NCBI GenBank assembly: GCA_964479625.1 | Contig: CAYZMS010000006.1 | Coordinates: 62,001 to 126,000 of the forward strand | Origin: CAYZMS01 sp964479625 | GTDB lineage: Bacteria > Bacteroidota > Bacteroidia > Chitinophagales > Saprospiraceae | Reading direction: 5' to 3' | Length of the DNA: 64,000 nt | Part shown: one piece after another, positions 10,070 through 19,127 of the stretch | How the letters are laid out: the number at the start of each line of letters is the position of its first letter | Position numbering within the stretch: position 1 is the first letter of the stretch | Program-made: the position numbers and the translations under genes | The notes under the pieces: model-generated | What the model saw: only the letters and a program-made list of their open reading frames with translations | Database searches by the model: none | What the model was told of the DNA's origin: nothing

Positions 10070-11239
10070 ATGTTGCGAGCACTCTCGTTGTTGGTCTTGA
10101 TGCTGGGGCTACTCCTGGGAAAAGCCCGTTCGGAATCGGTAATCGTTCAATTCTACTCTGAGCAATTAAGCCTGCGGTTCCACCCTGAGCTCCGGGAGCT
10201 TCCTGCACCAAGAACGGACGCCCAGGACCTCGTTCGGTTTTATCGGCAGATTGACCGGGCCGGATACGAGCAATTGCTGCTGTCCCTTCAGGCCTATCAA
10301 AAAGAGTTCGCCCTCAATGATTGGCTATATGCACAGCTGATCTATAAAAGCCTTAAACAGATCCTGCCTGCTGAAGCCCAGCGGCAACGAGAGATGTTGT
10401 TCTGGTATTTCCTCGAAGAATCAGGATACGATACCCGACTTGCCTTTCAGGAAGAAGAAATATCCGTTTACCTGTACACTACAGAGGAAATTTTTGAAGC
10501 GCCCTTTATCACCGAGAATGATCGGAACTTTGTCAACGTAAGTGCCATTCTTCGAAAGAATGTTGCTGACCAATCGGCAATTTACATCCTTGATTACCGG
10601 CCGCTTCCGGGAGGCCGGCCTTTTTCCTTTAGGCTCAACCCTATGCCTAAGCTAAAGCCATTCCCTGAGGATCGGGTTTTTGAATTCTACGTGGGTCGCA
10701 CCCACTTCGCCTACGAACTTCAGATCGACCGGACCCTGGTGGAGCTCATGCGCGATTACCCACTGATCGGAGAAAAAGAATACATACAAACGCCCCTTAG
10801 CCTGCATTTGAGTAATTCCCTCTTGCCAAAGCTTCGCAAGGAATTGGAAGCCTTTTCCACTATCGATAAATTGAGGTTCCTTGCTTCCCTTACCCGCACC
10901 GGCTTTTCCTACCAGGAAGATCAGTTTTACTTTGGCCAAAGTAAACCCATGATTCCTGAAGAGGTCTTCTTTTATCCTTATTCCGACTGTGAAGACCGTT
11001 CAGCCCTGTTTTTTGCCCTGGCCAAGGAACTAATTGGGCTTCCCATGATCATTGTCGCATTTCCTGATCACCTGACCATTGGAGTTGCACTTCCTGATAT
11101 GGCTGGGGATCCTATTCGATATCGGGGCCGGGATTACTATATTTGCGACCCAACAGGCCCTGTCAACTCCACAGAGATAGGCTTTATACCTGCGGATTAC
11201 CAGGGTCAACCCTATGAGGTCATCGGGGTTTGGTTTTAA
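10070..11239 (+). CDS. Exported transglutaminase-like protein
   Basis: A 389-residue protein with an N-terminal signal-like segment (residues 1-20, ending before SESVIVQF). I do not recognise a named family. The C-terminal third has the order of a transglutaminase-like cysteine active site: Cys307 in YPYSDCEDRSALF, His334 in AFPDHLTIGV and Asp360 in YYICDPTGP. The first motif resembles the SDCxDxS/T element of transglutaminase-core domains in bacterial exported proteins. Residues 20-290 are unassigned. The role may be envelope protein or peptide processing; the triad is seen, the reaction is inferred. It sits between queA and a cmk cluster. Confidence 0.6.
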   Translation: MLRALSLLVLMLGLLLGKARSESVIVQFYSEQLSLRFHPELRELPAPRTDAQDLVRFYRQIDRAGYEQLLLSLQAYQKEFALNDWLYAQLIYKSLKQILPAEAQRQREMLFWYFLEESGYDTRLAFQEEEISVYLYTTEEIFEAPFITENDRNFVNVSAILRKNVADQSAIYILDYRPLPGGRPFSFRLNPMPKLKPFPEDRVFEFYVGRTHFAYELQIDRTLVELMRDYPLIGEKEYIQTPLSLHLSNSLLPKLRKELEAFSTIDKLRFLASLTRTGFSYQEDQFYFGQSKPMIPEEVFFYPYSDCEDRSALFFALAKELIGLPMIIVAFPDHLTIGVALPDMAGDPIRYRGRDYYICDPTGPVNSTEIGFIPADYQGQPYEVIGVWF

Positions 11240-11398
11240 AGAAATAATGGAATTTGAAAAAAATATTTCCTCAACACTTGCCTGATTGATAAATAAACCT
11301 TTATTAGCTACCGAAATTTTATTGGGTATCAAAGACAACTTTCCCGCTGTGTGCGTTACCCGATTATTTGATCCAACTTAAAATTACAAAAAAGCCCT

Positions 11399-11620
11399 AT
11401 GTATTGGACTTTGGAACTTGCTTATCATCTGGAGGATGCTCCCTGGCCCGCCACCAGAGATGAACTAATTGATTACGCCATCCGTTCGGGTGCACCCTTG
11501 GAGGTAATTGAAAACCTACAAGAAATGGAAGATGAAGGGGAAGTATATGAAGGGATCGAGGACATATGGCCGGATTATCCCCGTAAGGACGACTTCCTGT
11601 TTAATGAAGATGAATATTGA
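11399..11620 (+). CDS. DUF2795 small acidic protein
   Basis: A 73-residue protein beginning MYWTLELAYHLEDAPWPATRDELIDYAI and ending in a very acidic tail (DDFLFNEDEY). The pattern of a short LAYHLEDAPWPAT start, a DELIDYAIRSGAP helix and a VIENLQEMEDEGE helix matches the DUF2795 family found in Bacteroidota. The function is unknown. Its TGA stop shares one base with the cmk ATG (TGATG), so the two are translationally coupled. Confidence 0.75.
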   Translation: MYWTLELAYHLEDAPWPATRDELIDYAIRSGAPLEVIENLQEMEDEGEVYEGIEDIWPDYPRKDDFLFNEDEY

Positions 11621-12300
11621 TGATTATTGCCGTTGACGGACATTCCTCCTGTGGTAAGAGCACTTTGGCCAAAGCATTAGCAGACGTCCTCTCCTACACC
11701 TATATTGACTCTGGTGCAATGTATCGGGCGGTCACCCTTCATGTACTCCAGCAGGAAATTCCCACAACGGATCACGAAGCGGTAGCAAAAGAGTTGCCGC
11801 ATTTGCACATTGACTTTATCCGGGATGCTGAAAATCGCTATTGTACCCGATTAAACGGGCAGGTAGTAGAACAAGAGATCCGAAGCCTGCGCATCAGCCA
11901 GGCCGTGAGCCCGGTAGCAACCATCCCAGAGGTACGTCGCCATCTGGTACAACAACAACGTGCACTGGCAGGCCAGGGGCAGGTCACCATGGATGGACGG
12001 GATATCGGTACAGTCGTTTTTCCCCATGCTGCCGTCAAGATCTTTCTTACCGCAGAAATGGAAGTGCGCGTGGAACGCCGCTTTCGGGAACTTTATCTGC
12101 GAGGTCTGGATGTAAGCAGAGTTCAGGTACGGCGCAATCTCTATCAACGAGATTACATCGACTCCACGCGTTCTCACAGCCCCTTGGTAAAAGCACCGGA
12201 TGCCGTTCTATTGGACAACTCCAAACTCAGTCATGAGGAACAACTTGCCATTTGCCTGACCTTGATAGCGGTTCGCCAAAGAAAATCGGGTAATGTATGA
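11620..12300 (+). CDS. cmk: (d)CMP kinase
   Basis: A 226-residue cytoplasmic enzyme that phosphorylates CMP and dCMP with ATP. It begins MIIAVDGHSSCGKSTLAKAL: the P-loop is DGHSSCGKST, followed by the Cmk-typical YIDSGAMYRAVT. TMDGRDIGTVVFP and the RRFRELYLRG/RD segment form the nucleotide-binding and lid regions. I chose the ATG at 11620, which overlaps the previous stop, over the TTG at 11617. The stop overlaps the next gene by four bases (ATGA), showing a tightly coupled cluster. Confidence 0.96.
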   Translation: MIIAVDGHSSCGKSTLAKALADVLSYTYIDSGAMYRAVTLHVLQQEIPTTDHEAVAKELPHLHIDFIRDAENRYCTRLNGQVVEQEIRSLRISQAVSPVATIPEVRRHLVQQQRALAGQGQVTMDGRDIGTVVFPHAAVKIFLTAEMEVRVERRFRELYLRGLDVSRVQVRRNLYQRDYIDSTRSHSPLVKAPDAVLLDNSKLSHEEQLAICLTLIAVRQRKSGNV

Positions 12301-12932
12301 AGGGGCGACTCCTGTTCTTTTTACTCCTCTTGACGGCCTGTACCCCTGAGCAAAAGCTCCAACAACTGGAGCGGAAAGCATCCCTGATTGAACGCCCCTC
12401 CTCACTACCCCTCGAAACCATGGAACCGGCAGACTTACATCGTCAGATCGAATTACTCGAATCTTTGCTAATTCAGATCAGTGCATTACCGGAAGCACGA
12501 CTTTCTCAGAAGCAGAAGATTAGAAAAAACCGGCTGTACAACACTACCCGGAAGCAGGCACAACTCTTGTACAGGCAACAAACCGACCCTGCAATTTATC
12601 ATCTCGGTGGGCACCTCCAGGCCGCGATTTCGAAGGGTGAAGGAAATAAAGAACAACGAGCCGAACACATTCAAAACCTTTTAGATACAGGACCAGATTA
12701 TTATCGCTGGGCTAAACAAAAGCTGGTGGACCCCAGCAGAGCGGGTCTGATCTTAAGCCAGCGTAAACAGGAAGCCGGGATCGCCTTGTTGCAATCCTCA
12801 ACCTTTCGGGAACACCTGCAAAACTTAGGGGGGGTGCAGGAGGAAAGCCTGGAGCAATGCCGCCTGGTCATGAAGGATTTCCGGGCCTGGTGCCGGGCGC
12901 AAACTTTCGAACTGGAAGAAGAGGTAGAATAA
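12297..12932 (+). CDS. Predicted lipoprotein, helical
   Basis: A 211-residue protein starting MKGRLLFFLLLLTACTPEQ. The lipobox LTAC gives a lipidated Cys at residue 15, so the protein is probably anchored to the envelope. The rest is charged and mostly helical (KLQQLERKASLIE, LLESLLIQISALPEARL). It resembles no family I can name. It overlaps cmk by 4 bases and precedes an MsbA-like exporter by 4 bases, so it belongs to this operon and may work in the envelope with that exporter; this is inference from position only. Confidence 0.65.
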   Translation: MKGRLLFFLLLLTACTPEQKLQQLERKASLIERPSSLPLETMEPADLHRQIELLESLLIQISALPEARLSQKQKIRKNRLYNTTRKQAQLLYRQQTDPAIYHLGGHLQAAISKGEGNKEQRAEHIQNLLDTGPDYYRWAKQKLVDPSRAGLILSQRKQEAGIALLQSSTFREHLQNLGGVQEESLEQCRLVMKDFRAWCRAQTFELEEEVE

Positions 12933-12936
12933 AGAC

Positions 12937-14721
12937 ATGAAAATAGCCCAATCATCTGATCGGCCCATGCGCCGCCTGTTCACCTACCTGAAAAACTATC
13001 AGGGTCGTTTGACAAACGCAACGGCTTCAAGCGTCATCAATAAGGTCTTTGACCTGATGCCCCCCTTTCTTACCGCCTGGCTGATCGACAGCCTTAGCGG
13101 TAACACCCCCGCATGGATACAAGAGCAGCTGGGCCTGAGCGAACCCTGGAGTATTGCCGTTTTCCTGGCTGGTTTAACTATAGTTGTTTTCGCCGGAGAA
13201 AGCCTTTTCGAATGGCTTTTTAAAAAGGGGTATATGCGCCTGGCACAGGATGTCCAACACGACCTTAGAAATGATGCTTACCGGTGTATGCAAGACCGGG
13301 AGATTGCCTATTTTGAAGGACAGCGCACCGGGAACCTGATGGCTATCCTGAATGATGACATTAATCAACTGGAACGCTTTCTCAACGGGTCTTTCAATGA
13401 GATCATCCAGTTGTTGACCTTGTTGTTGGTAGCCGGCTGGTCCCTTTTGCAGGTCGACCTCCTTTTAGGAACTATTGGTATGTTGCCCATACCCTTTATC
13501 ATTGCTGGAAGCCTGTACTATCAAAAAAGGGTGGCCCCCTTCTACCGCGATATCCGCGAAGGAGTAGGTGAGCTCGGTGCCCGCCTGGAGAACAATATCT
13601 CAGGCATTATGGTCATTAAAAGCTTCACTGCAGAGCCTTACGAAGCCGAAAGAGTAAATGCGGTCTCTGAGGCATACCGGAACGCCAATTACCAGGCCAT
13701 CCGTTGGAGCTCTGTATATGTTCCCCTCATTCGGATGCTCATTGCCCTGGGATTTGCCGGGACACTGCTACTGGGTGCCTACTGGGTGATCTTTGAACCT
13801 GACCGTTTTACGGTCGGGGGGCTGGCTTTCTTCGCCATGATGATCCAACGCCTCCTTTGGCCCGTAACACGCCTTGGAGTGGTGTTTGATGAGTTCGAAA
13901 GAGCACGGGCCGCCGCAAGACGGATTTTCACCTTGCTCGATAGTAAAAACAGCATCCAGGACCCCTTACATCCCCGGGAGTTGCCGCCGAAGGCCGCCGA
14001 TCTGGAGTTAGAGAATGTCACCTTTGGTTACCAGAAGGACCAAGCTGTTCTGAAGGGAATCAGCCTAAAAGTGCCCGCGGGTAATACGGTAGGCATTGCC
14101 GGTCCGACCGGGAGTGGCAAGACCACCCTTATCAAACTGTTATTGCGCTTATACGACCTGCAGGAAGGCGTCATTCGCATTGGAGGAATTGACCTTCGGG
14201 ATCTGCGCGTTTCGGACTTAAGACGACAGATGGCCCTGGTCAGCCAGGATGTTTATCTTTTTCATGGAAATTTACGGGACAATATTGCTTACGGGAAACC
14301 CCAGGCAAGTCAGGGGGAAATAGAACAGGCTGCCAAACGGGCCGAATTACACGACTTTATCATTTCCCTCCCACAGGGATACGACACCATTGTTGGAGAG
14401 CGGGGAATTAAATTATCCGGCGGACAGCGCCAAAGGCTTAGTATTGCCAGGGCAATTGTGAAGGATGCCCCGATTATTATCCTCGATGAAGCCACCAGTG
14501 CAGTAGATACAGAGACAGAGCGGGCTATTCAACACAATCTGCGAGAACTCACCAAGGGTAAGACCGCCGTTATCATCGCCCATCGGCTTTCTACTATTCG
14601 CCAAGCAGACCAGATCGTCGTTCTGGAAAACGGCAGCATCGCAGAAGAGGGCCGGCACGAAGAGCTGGTTAAAGAAGGGGCAGTTTATGCCGGGCTTTGG
14701 AAAGTTCAGGTCGGTATTTAA
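12937..14721 (+). CDS. MsbA-like ABC exporter (fused permease and ATPase)
   Basis: A 594-residue half-transporter that would act as a homodimer in the inner membrane. The N-terminal part (about 20-320) is an ABC-type-1 membrane domain, with segments near VAVFLAGLTIVVFAGES and LIRMLIALGFAGTLLLGAY. The C-terminal ATPase has Walker A GPTGSGKTT, Q-loop SQDVYLF, signature LSGGQRQRLSIARAI, Walker B IIILDEATSAVD and switch His in IIAHRLST. The substrate cannot be read from the sequence; lipid or lipid A flippases and multidrug exporters share this layout. The start follows the upstream lipoprotein stop by 4 bases. The TAA ends exactly where the convergent gene's stop begins. Confidence 0.93.
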   Translation: MKIAQSSDRPMRRLFTYLKNYQGRLTNATASSVINKVFDLMPPFLTAWLIDSLSGNTPAWIQEQLGLSEPWSIAVFLAGLTIVVFAGESLFEWLFKKGYMRLAQDVQHDLRNDAYRCMQDREIAYFEGQRTGNLMAILNDDINQLERFLNGSFNEIIQLLTLLLVAGWSLLQVDLLLGTIGMLPIPFIIAGSLYYQKRVAPFYRDIREGVGELGARLENNISGIMVIKSFTAEPYEAERVNAVSEAYRNANYQAIRWSSVYVPLIRMLIALGFAGTLLLGAYWVIFEPDRFTVGGLAFFAMMIQRLLWPVTRLGVVFDEFERARAAARRIFTLLDSKNSIQDPLHPRELPPKAADLELENVTFGYQKDQAVLKGISLKVPAGNTVGIAGPTGSGKTTLIKLLLRLYDLQEGVIRIGGIDLRDLRVSDLRRQMALVSQDVYLFHGNLRDNIAYGKPQASQGEIEQAAKRAELHDFIISLPQGYDTIVGERGIKLSGGQRQRLSIARAIVKDAPIIILDEATSAVDTETERAIQHNLRELTKGKTAVIIAHRLSTIRQADQIVVLENGSIAEEGRHEELVKEGAVYAGLWKVQVGI

Positions 14722-15141
14722 CTATAGATCCTTAACCGAGTTTCGATCGACCAGAATATCTTTGAGTTCTTTCAGGAATTTATATTGATGTGGCATTACC
14801 TTTTTGACCGCTTCTACTACCGCAAAATACATACCTCCGTTCATTTCCTTTAGTTTGTCTTTCAGGAAAACGGCATCCTCGTAGAGCATGGTTTTCAGGG
14901 AAGGGATATCGTGCCAGTCCCCTTCCACTGCCCAGGCTCCTTCGGTTTCGCCATTCGCCTGCTGTACCGGGTCCAGTTCGATCAGACGATCCTCCTCCAT
15001 AGGTTGGGTTCCGGACTTTTCTGCATAGGGCCCCTGAGGAATAGACCAGGTTCCGGCTTTTTCCGAATTTTCCAGGAAGATCTCCAATCCTTTCTCCCGG
15101 AATCGGTATATAATTAAGTTGACTTTCTTGGGTAAATCCAT
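14722..15141 (-). CDS. Nudix-like protein without an evident Nudix box
   Basis: A 139-residue protein. The N-terminal part (VNLIIYRFREKGLEIFLEN...GTWSIPQGPY) looks like the first strands of a Nudix fold, where a WxxPxG turn normally precedes the catalytic box. The expected GX5EX7REXXEEXG helix is not visible; an acidic insert (MEEDRLIELD) stands near its place. It may be a catalytically dead or diverged Nudix protein, or an unrelated small fold. The stop codon touches that of the convergent exporter gene with no base between them. The middle-to-end half is helical and charged. Confidence 0.55.
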   Translation of the reverse strand: MDLPKKVNLIIYRFREKGLEIFLENSEKAGTWSIPQGPYAEKSGTQPMEEDRLIELDPVQQANGETEGAWAVEGDWHDIPSLKTMLYEDAVFLKDKLKEMNGGMYFAVVEAVKKVMPHQYKFLKELKDILVDRNSVKDL

Positions 15142-15314
15142 GCTCCCGAATTTTCAGTAGTGCTTTAACTTTATTGAGCTGAATGGCCCTCTTATCTAGA
15201 GCGATATCAATAATTGGCAACTAAACAATTAATTGGCCAAATGGTTCTTGCGGCTTAGGTAGATGGGTGAAGGTAAAAACAATCTGATAAATTTCGTTAA
15301 AAAATTGAAGGGTA

Positions 15315-15361
15315 GAAAAAAGGTGCCATAAAGCGATTCCGGGCTTTAAGGCACCTTTTTT
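15315..15361 (-). terminator. Intrinsic terminator downstream of the 15.4-15.9 kb gene
   Basis: The stem GGTGCC-xTAAAGC pairs with GCTTTAx-GGCACC around an 8-9 base loop, flanked by A-runs on one side and T-runs on the other. In the minus orientation it lies just past the stop at 15379 and ends in a U-run; the symmetric A/T flanks make it bidirectional. Confidence 0.85.
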
Positions 15362-15378
15362 GAAAGGGCAAATTGCCC

Positions 15379-15858
15379 CTAGAGGATATAGGTCTTTCGT
15401 TTTTTCTTTTGCTTTGGCTCAACGGGAACCAGTGGTTCTCCCGGAGGAAGTACCAGGAGCGAATCGGGAAAGAACTCTTTCAGGTCGAAGAAAAAGCCAC
15501 TACCATTTTCGAAAGGATTAGTCTGAAAAAACTCTTCAAATCCTCCATCCGAAAAGCCACGAAAAGGGTTTTGCATAAATTCTTCCATCAGCTTACGCAT
15601 GTCTCCGCCCAGAAAATCCTCTAGATTGCCGTTGAAAAATTGGGGCATCAGACTGGTATCGCCCCATTGACGGATTATAACGGTATCCCTTGTAAAATGA
15701 TCGCCGTCAAAGTTAAATTCAAACCCAAAGCTTTTGAACATACGCTCCGTATCTTCTTTGAATTGTTGCTCCGGATCTACAGGCATTGGATCACCTTGTT
15801 GGGCCTGCAGAGCACAGGCAGCAACTAGAATAGCATTGAAAATGAACAACTTTTTCAT
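15379..15858 (-). CDS. Small exported protein of unknown function
   Basis: A 159-residue protein from the ATG at 15856-15858 (MKKLFIFNAILVAACALQAQ, signal peptide; the other ATG two codons upstream is equally usable). The mature part is rich in Phe, Asp and Gly (FGFEFNFDGDHF, GFEEFFQTNPF, GSGFFFDLKEFF) and ends in a basic tail (KQKKKRKTYIL). I recognise no family. A strong bidirectional terminator follows, and the upstream neighbours on this strand also encode envelope proteins. Confidence 0.65.
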   Translation of the reverse strand: MKKLFIFNAILVAACALQAQQGDPMPVDPEQQFKEDTERMFKSFGFEFNFDGDHFTRDTVIIRQWGDTSLMPQFFNGNLEDFLGGDMRKLMEEFMQNPFRGFSDGGFEEFFQTNPFENGSGFFFDLKEFFPDSLLVLPPGEPLVPVEPKQKKKRKTYIL

Positions 15859-15911
15859 AGTCAAATAGCTGTGTTTGGTTTATGGAAGAATTGGGTGAAG
15901 GAAGTAACCTC

Positions 15912-16592
15912 CTATTTAGTTTCATAGGCTGCCATGATCACTTCAAAAATAGCAATAGCGGTCACGATCGCTTCTTCCTCCTTACCCAGGTCACTTTTTG
16001 CGTAAATAAAGACGCGCTGGGAAATGGGAGAGTTGCCCGTATTTGCCAACTTTTTGTTGAGGTTAGCCACTTCAACCCCCTGAATATAAAGCGGCATACC
16101 TTCTGATTTGTTCTTACTTAATTCTGCGATTTGACCTTTACTGCGAGCACCAAGTAGTACCCCGGTTTTTCGGTCATACATTCCCATGGCATGTTTATCG
16201 ACGGTCATTTGGGTCTGGCCGCCGGTTGTCCAGAAGGTAAATTCATGCGCCTCCGTCCTGGCGAAGATCAAGACATCCTTTTTATTGGAAAGGTACTGAC
16301 GAAGGTGAAAATCTACCATGGGTTCCTGGAAGATAGAGACCAGGGTTCCCCAGAAGTTTTTGGTAAACCGGCTGCGGGTGCTGCTGTTGGAAACCCTGCA
16401 GGAAAGGTTCTCCAGATCATTTGAATTAAGCGGTGCCAGGTCGGTATTGAGTGCTGAGAGGACATTATTCCTCAATTCCACAATATCTTTTTCGATTTTA
16501 TTGGATCCCGGCTTATAGTTAGGATAGGAACGCGAGAACAAATAAAAACCCGCTCCTGCAACTAATATGGCTGATAATGCTAGTACTCCCAT
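15912..16592 (-). CDS. Membrane-anchored protein of unknown function
   Basis: A 226-residue protein with one N-terminal membrane segment (MGVLALSAILVAGAGFYLFS) and a soluble region of about 200 residues outside the cytoplasm. I see no catalytic motif. The body alternates strands and helices (FTFWTTGGQTQMTVDK, GVLLGARSKGQIAEL). It starts 9 bases after the stop of the upstream SH3b lipoprotein, so the two are probably translated from one message and may form an envelope pair. Confidence 0.6.
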   Translation of the reverse strand: MGVLALSAILVAGAGFYLFSRSYPNYKPGSNKIEKDIVELRNNVLSALNTDLAPLNSNDLENLSCRVSNSSTRSRFTKNFWGTLVSIFQEPMVDFHLRQYLSNKKDVLIFARTEAHEFTFWTTGGQTQMTVDKHAMGMYDRKTGVLLGARSKGQIAELSKNKSEGMPLYIQGVEVANLNKKLANTGNSPISQRVFIYAKSDLGKEEEAIVTAIAIFEVIMAAYETK

Positions 16593-16601
16593 TGCGAATT
16601 G

Positions 16602-17702
16602 CTAAAATTTCTGGTTTACCTGAATATTATTTGCCTTGGGATCGTCGAAGGCTTTACGCCTGGCAATCAAAGCATCTTTCTCTTCAGGGGTAAAAATATC
16701 ATAATTTGCCTGAATAATCTGATCCAGCTCCTTTCGAATTGAAGCGGAGGGCTCCCAGTAGGTTACCCAACTTTCGGTCATATCCTTAAATAGACGAGCT
16801 TTAAAGCTATTGATAAAGGGGTCCCAGTGGGAAGTCTGGCGAGTCAGTTCCTGCATTTGATCGAGAATGGACTGGTGGATGCCCTGTCCAAGCAGGGAAT
16901 GCCCACCGTAATCCCAGTTTTGGGCAAACCACCCTTCAAACAAATGCTCCGTGCTGTCGAGCGGGTAGATCGAAAAACAAAGTTCGAAAAAAGCATCGTC
17001 GTCCAACTCGGGGGTTTGAGTGGCCAGATCGTACCATTGCCTGTAATCTGCAAAAAGCTGGTATATGGTGCCTTCAGCGACTAGCCTAGCGGTGAACCCC
17101 GGTAATACGTGATTCAACCAGTTCAAATCGGCCTGCAACTGGTAAGCATCCGGGCTTTCTGTTTGCTCCAGCAGGGAATCGGATAGGGTATCCCGTATGG
17201 CCATATTCGAAGCGTATTGAGCAGCCAGGCTTTCGCTATCGCTTGCAGTACCCCAGTTTTGCCGGGCCCGTTGCAACATGCTAAAGTGGTCAGCACCAAA
17301 AAATGCTATAAGCCTGGTCTTCATTAAATGCCGGATCACTGGTGCATTGAGCTCAGGGTCGAACTGGAGTGCACCTCCGTAAACCCATCCGGTTTTTCCG
17401 GCTGCGGTCTTCACTCGCACCCAGGGGTCGTTATAATCTATCCCCCTGAGGGTAACGGAAGTGATGAAAGTAGATATGCTGTCGGCAAAGCTCACCTTCA
17501 CCCCCTGTCCCAGTTCACTGATGATCTCAGCATCTGTACCGGGGGCTTGTCGGAATCGGAGTCGGTCCACCCCAACTGTAAAAGGAATTACTTCAGTTGG
17601 TGTTTCCTCAGTAGAGGAGCTAGCGTTGGTTTCCCTGCCTTTTTCAGCATTACAAGCCCAAAAAGCCACCAACAATAAAATGAACCACAATTTTCCTTTC
17701 AT
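16602..17702 (-). CDS. SH3b-domain lipoprotein
   Basis: A 366-residue lipoprotein from the ATG at 17700-17702: MKGKLWFILLLVAFWACNAEKG has a lipobox with lipidated Cys at about residue 17. The longer frame upstream of this Met lacks any signal. Residues about 37-110 form a bacterial SH3 module (VDRLRFRQAPGTDAEII...WVRVKTAAGKTGWVYGGAL), a fold used for binding cell-wall or other peptide ligands. The remaining 250 residues are helical (FGADHFSMLQRARQNWG, LEQTESPDAYQLQADLNWL) and unassigned. Likely faces the periplasm or surface. Confidence 0.75.
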   Translation of the reverse strand: MKGKLWFILLLVAFWACNAEKGRETNASSSTEETPTEVIPFTVGVDRLRFRQAPGTDAEIISELGQGVKVSFADSISTFITSVTLRGIDYNDPWVRVKTAAGKTGWVYGGALQFDPELNAPVIRHLMKTRLIAFFGADHFSMLQRARQNWGTASDSESLAAQYASNMAIRDTLSDSLLEQTESPDAYQLQADLNWLNHVLPGFTARLVAEGTIYQLFADYRQWYDLATQTPELDDDAFFELCFSIYPLDSTEHLFEGWFAQNWDYGGHSLLGQGIHQSILDQMQELTRQTSHWDPFINSFKARLFKDMTESWVTYWEPSASIRKELDQIIQANYDIFTPEEKDALIARRKAFDDPKANNIQVNQKF

Positions 17703-17816
17703 ACCGGTATAGATTACAGCAAAACCTATGGGTAAATTTAAACAAATCGGCATTGCACTAAAGTTGCGCAATGCCGATGATCATTTTTTCTGGTAGTTTA
17801 GTCCCCTGCTTGTAAA

Positions 17817-18683
17817 CTATCCCAAATAGGATTTAAGCGCATTGCGATTGTAGGATTTCCGAAGACGGCGAATAGCACGCTCCTTGATCTGGCGAACCCG
17901 TTCACGCGTCAAGTTATACAACTCGCCAATTTCCTCCAGTGTTAAGGGTTTTTTACCATTCAGGCCATAATAGGCCGATAGTACCTCTACCTCCCTGGCG
18001 GAAAGTATAGAAAGCCCCTGGGCAACTTCTTCTACCAGTGATTGCTCCATCAAACGCCCATCGGGGGGCATATCTTCCTCTGAAGAGATAACGTCCAGCA
18101 TGGTGGAATCTCCATCTTCCCCACTCAAGGGAGCATCTACAGAAAGGTGGCGGCCGTTGCCTTTCAGCATATTGACGACCTCTTTTTCATTCATATCCAG
18201 CAGATCTGCCAGTTCTTCATTGGTCGGTTCACGTTCGAACTCCTGGACAAAGGAAAGATAAGCTTCATTCACCTTATTGTAGGACCCCACCTTATTGAGG
18301 GGCAGGCGCACAATACGGGAATACTCCACGATCGATTGAAGGATGGATTGCCGAATCCACCAAACGGCATAGGAAATAAACTTAAACCCTTTGGTCTCGT
18401 CAAAGCGCTTAGCCGCCTTCATGAGCCCGAAATTTCCTTCGTTAATAAGGTCGCTGAGAGAAAGGCCCTGGTTTTGATATTGCTTGGCTACGGAAACTAC
18501 AAACCGAAGATTGGCCCGGGTCAATTTATTGAGTGCCTCCTGATCACCTTGTCGTATCCGACGTGCCAGCTCCGCTTCCTCCTCAGCCGTTAGCATGGGT
18601 ATCTTACCGATGTCATTAAGGTATTTATCAAGAGCCAGACTCTCCCTGGCAGTAATTTTATTAGTAATTTTTAACTGACGCAT
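17817..18683 (-). CDS. rpoD: RNA polymerase primary sigma factor
   Basis: A 288-residue protein from the ATG at 18681-18683 (MRQLKITNKITARESLALDKY, the standard start of Bacteroidota housekeeping sigma factors). It has region 1.2/2.1 (LDKYLNDIGKIPMLTAEEE), the region 2 DNA-melting segment FKFISYAVWWIRQSILQ, region 3 and region 4.2 (TLEEIGELYNLTRERVRQIKER) with the HTH that reads the -33 element. The short length without the long region 1.1 is typical for this phylum. The reading frame extends 27 bases upstream of this start but does not match the family. It is downstream of a degraded region. Confidence 0.96.
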   Translation of the reverse strand: MRQLKITNKITARESLALDKYLNDIGKIPMLTAEEEAELARRIRQGDQEALNKLTRANLRFVVSVAKQYQNQGLSLSDLINEGNFGLMKAAKRFDETKGFKFISYAVWWIRQSILQSIVEYSRIVRLPLNKVGSYNKVNEAYLSFVQEFEREPTNEELADLLDMNEKEVVNMLKGNGRHLSVDAPLSGEDGDSTMLDVISSEEDMPPDGRLMEQSLVEEVAQGLSILSAREVEVLSAYYGLNGKKPLTLEEIGELYNLTRERVRQIKERAIRRLRKSYNRNALKSYLG

Positions 18684-19127
18684 AATTTCAGGGATTTTAA
18701 CATTGGTCAAAGTACAATTTCAATACGCTTTTTTTTCAAAAAAAGTTTCAAATTCCCTAAAAAACTTGACTTTTTTAGAAAAAAATCTTATCTACCCCGG
18801 CTGAGATTGTTTTGCCGGTTTTAAAACGGCAACCTCTCTACATCCAACCGGGCAGTAATTTGGGGTTTTGGGAAAAAATGTCTGCAACTTTTCGAGTAAT
18901 GCTGCGCAAAAGCCACTACTCTGCTCCAGCTTCTGCTTCAAATTCCCGAAAGCCAGATTGGTTAGTTGCCCTGCCACACTTATTCTGAAAATCGGGATCC
19001 TTTCTAAAGGTAGAAAATCCTTTTCGACTTTTCGGCCTAGACCAGATAGGAAAAATACCACTTTAATTTCTTCCCCCCTTGTAATCATCCTGTTGATTTA
19101 CAAGATAGTAGGTTCCACCGGTGATTA
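18684..19127. other. Upstream region of rpoD, no supported gene
   Basis: The first 110 bases are strongly AT-rich with runs of T and A (18723-18790) and should contain the rpoD promoter. Beyond this, a 98-codon open frame on the minus strand (18792-19088) and a longer one on the plus strand overlap each other; neither has a family signature or signal, so I do not call them. Confidence 0.5.
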
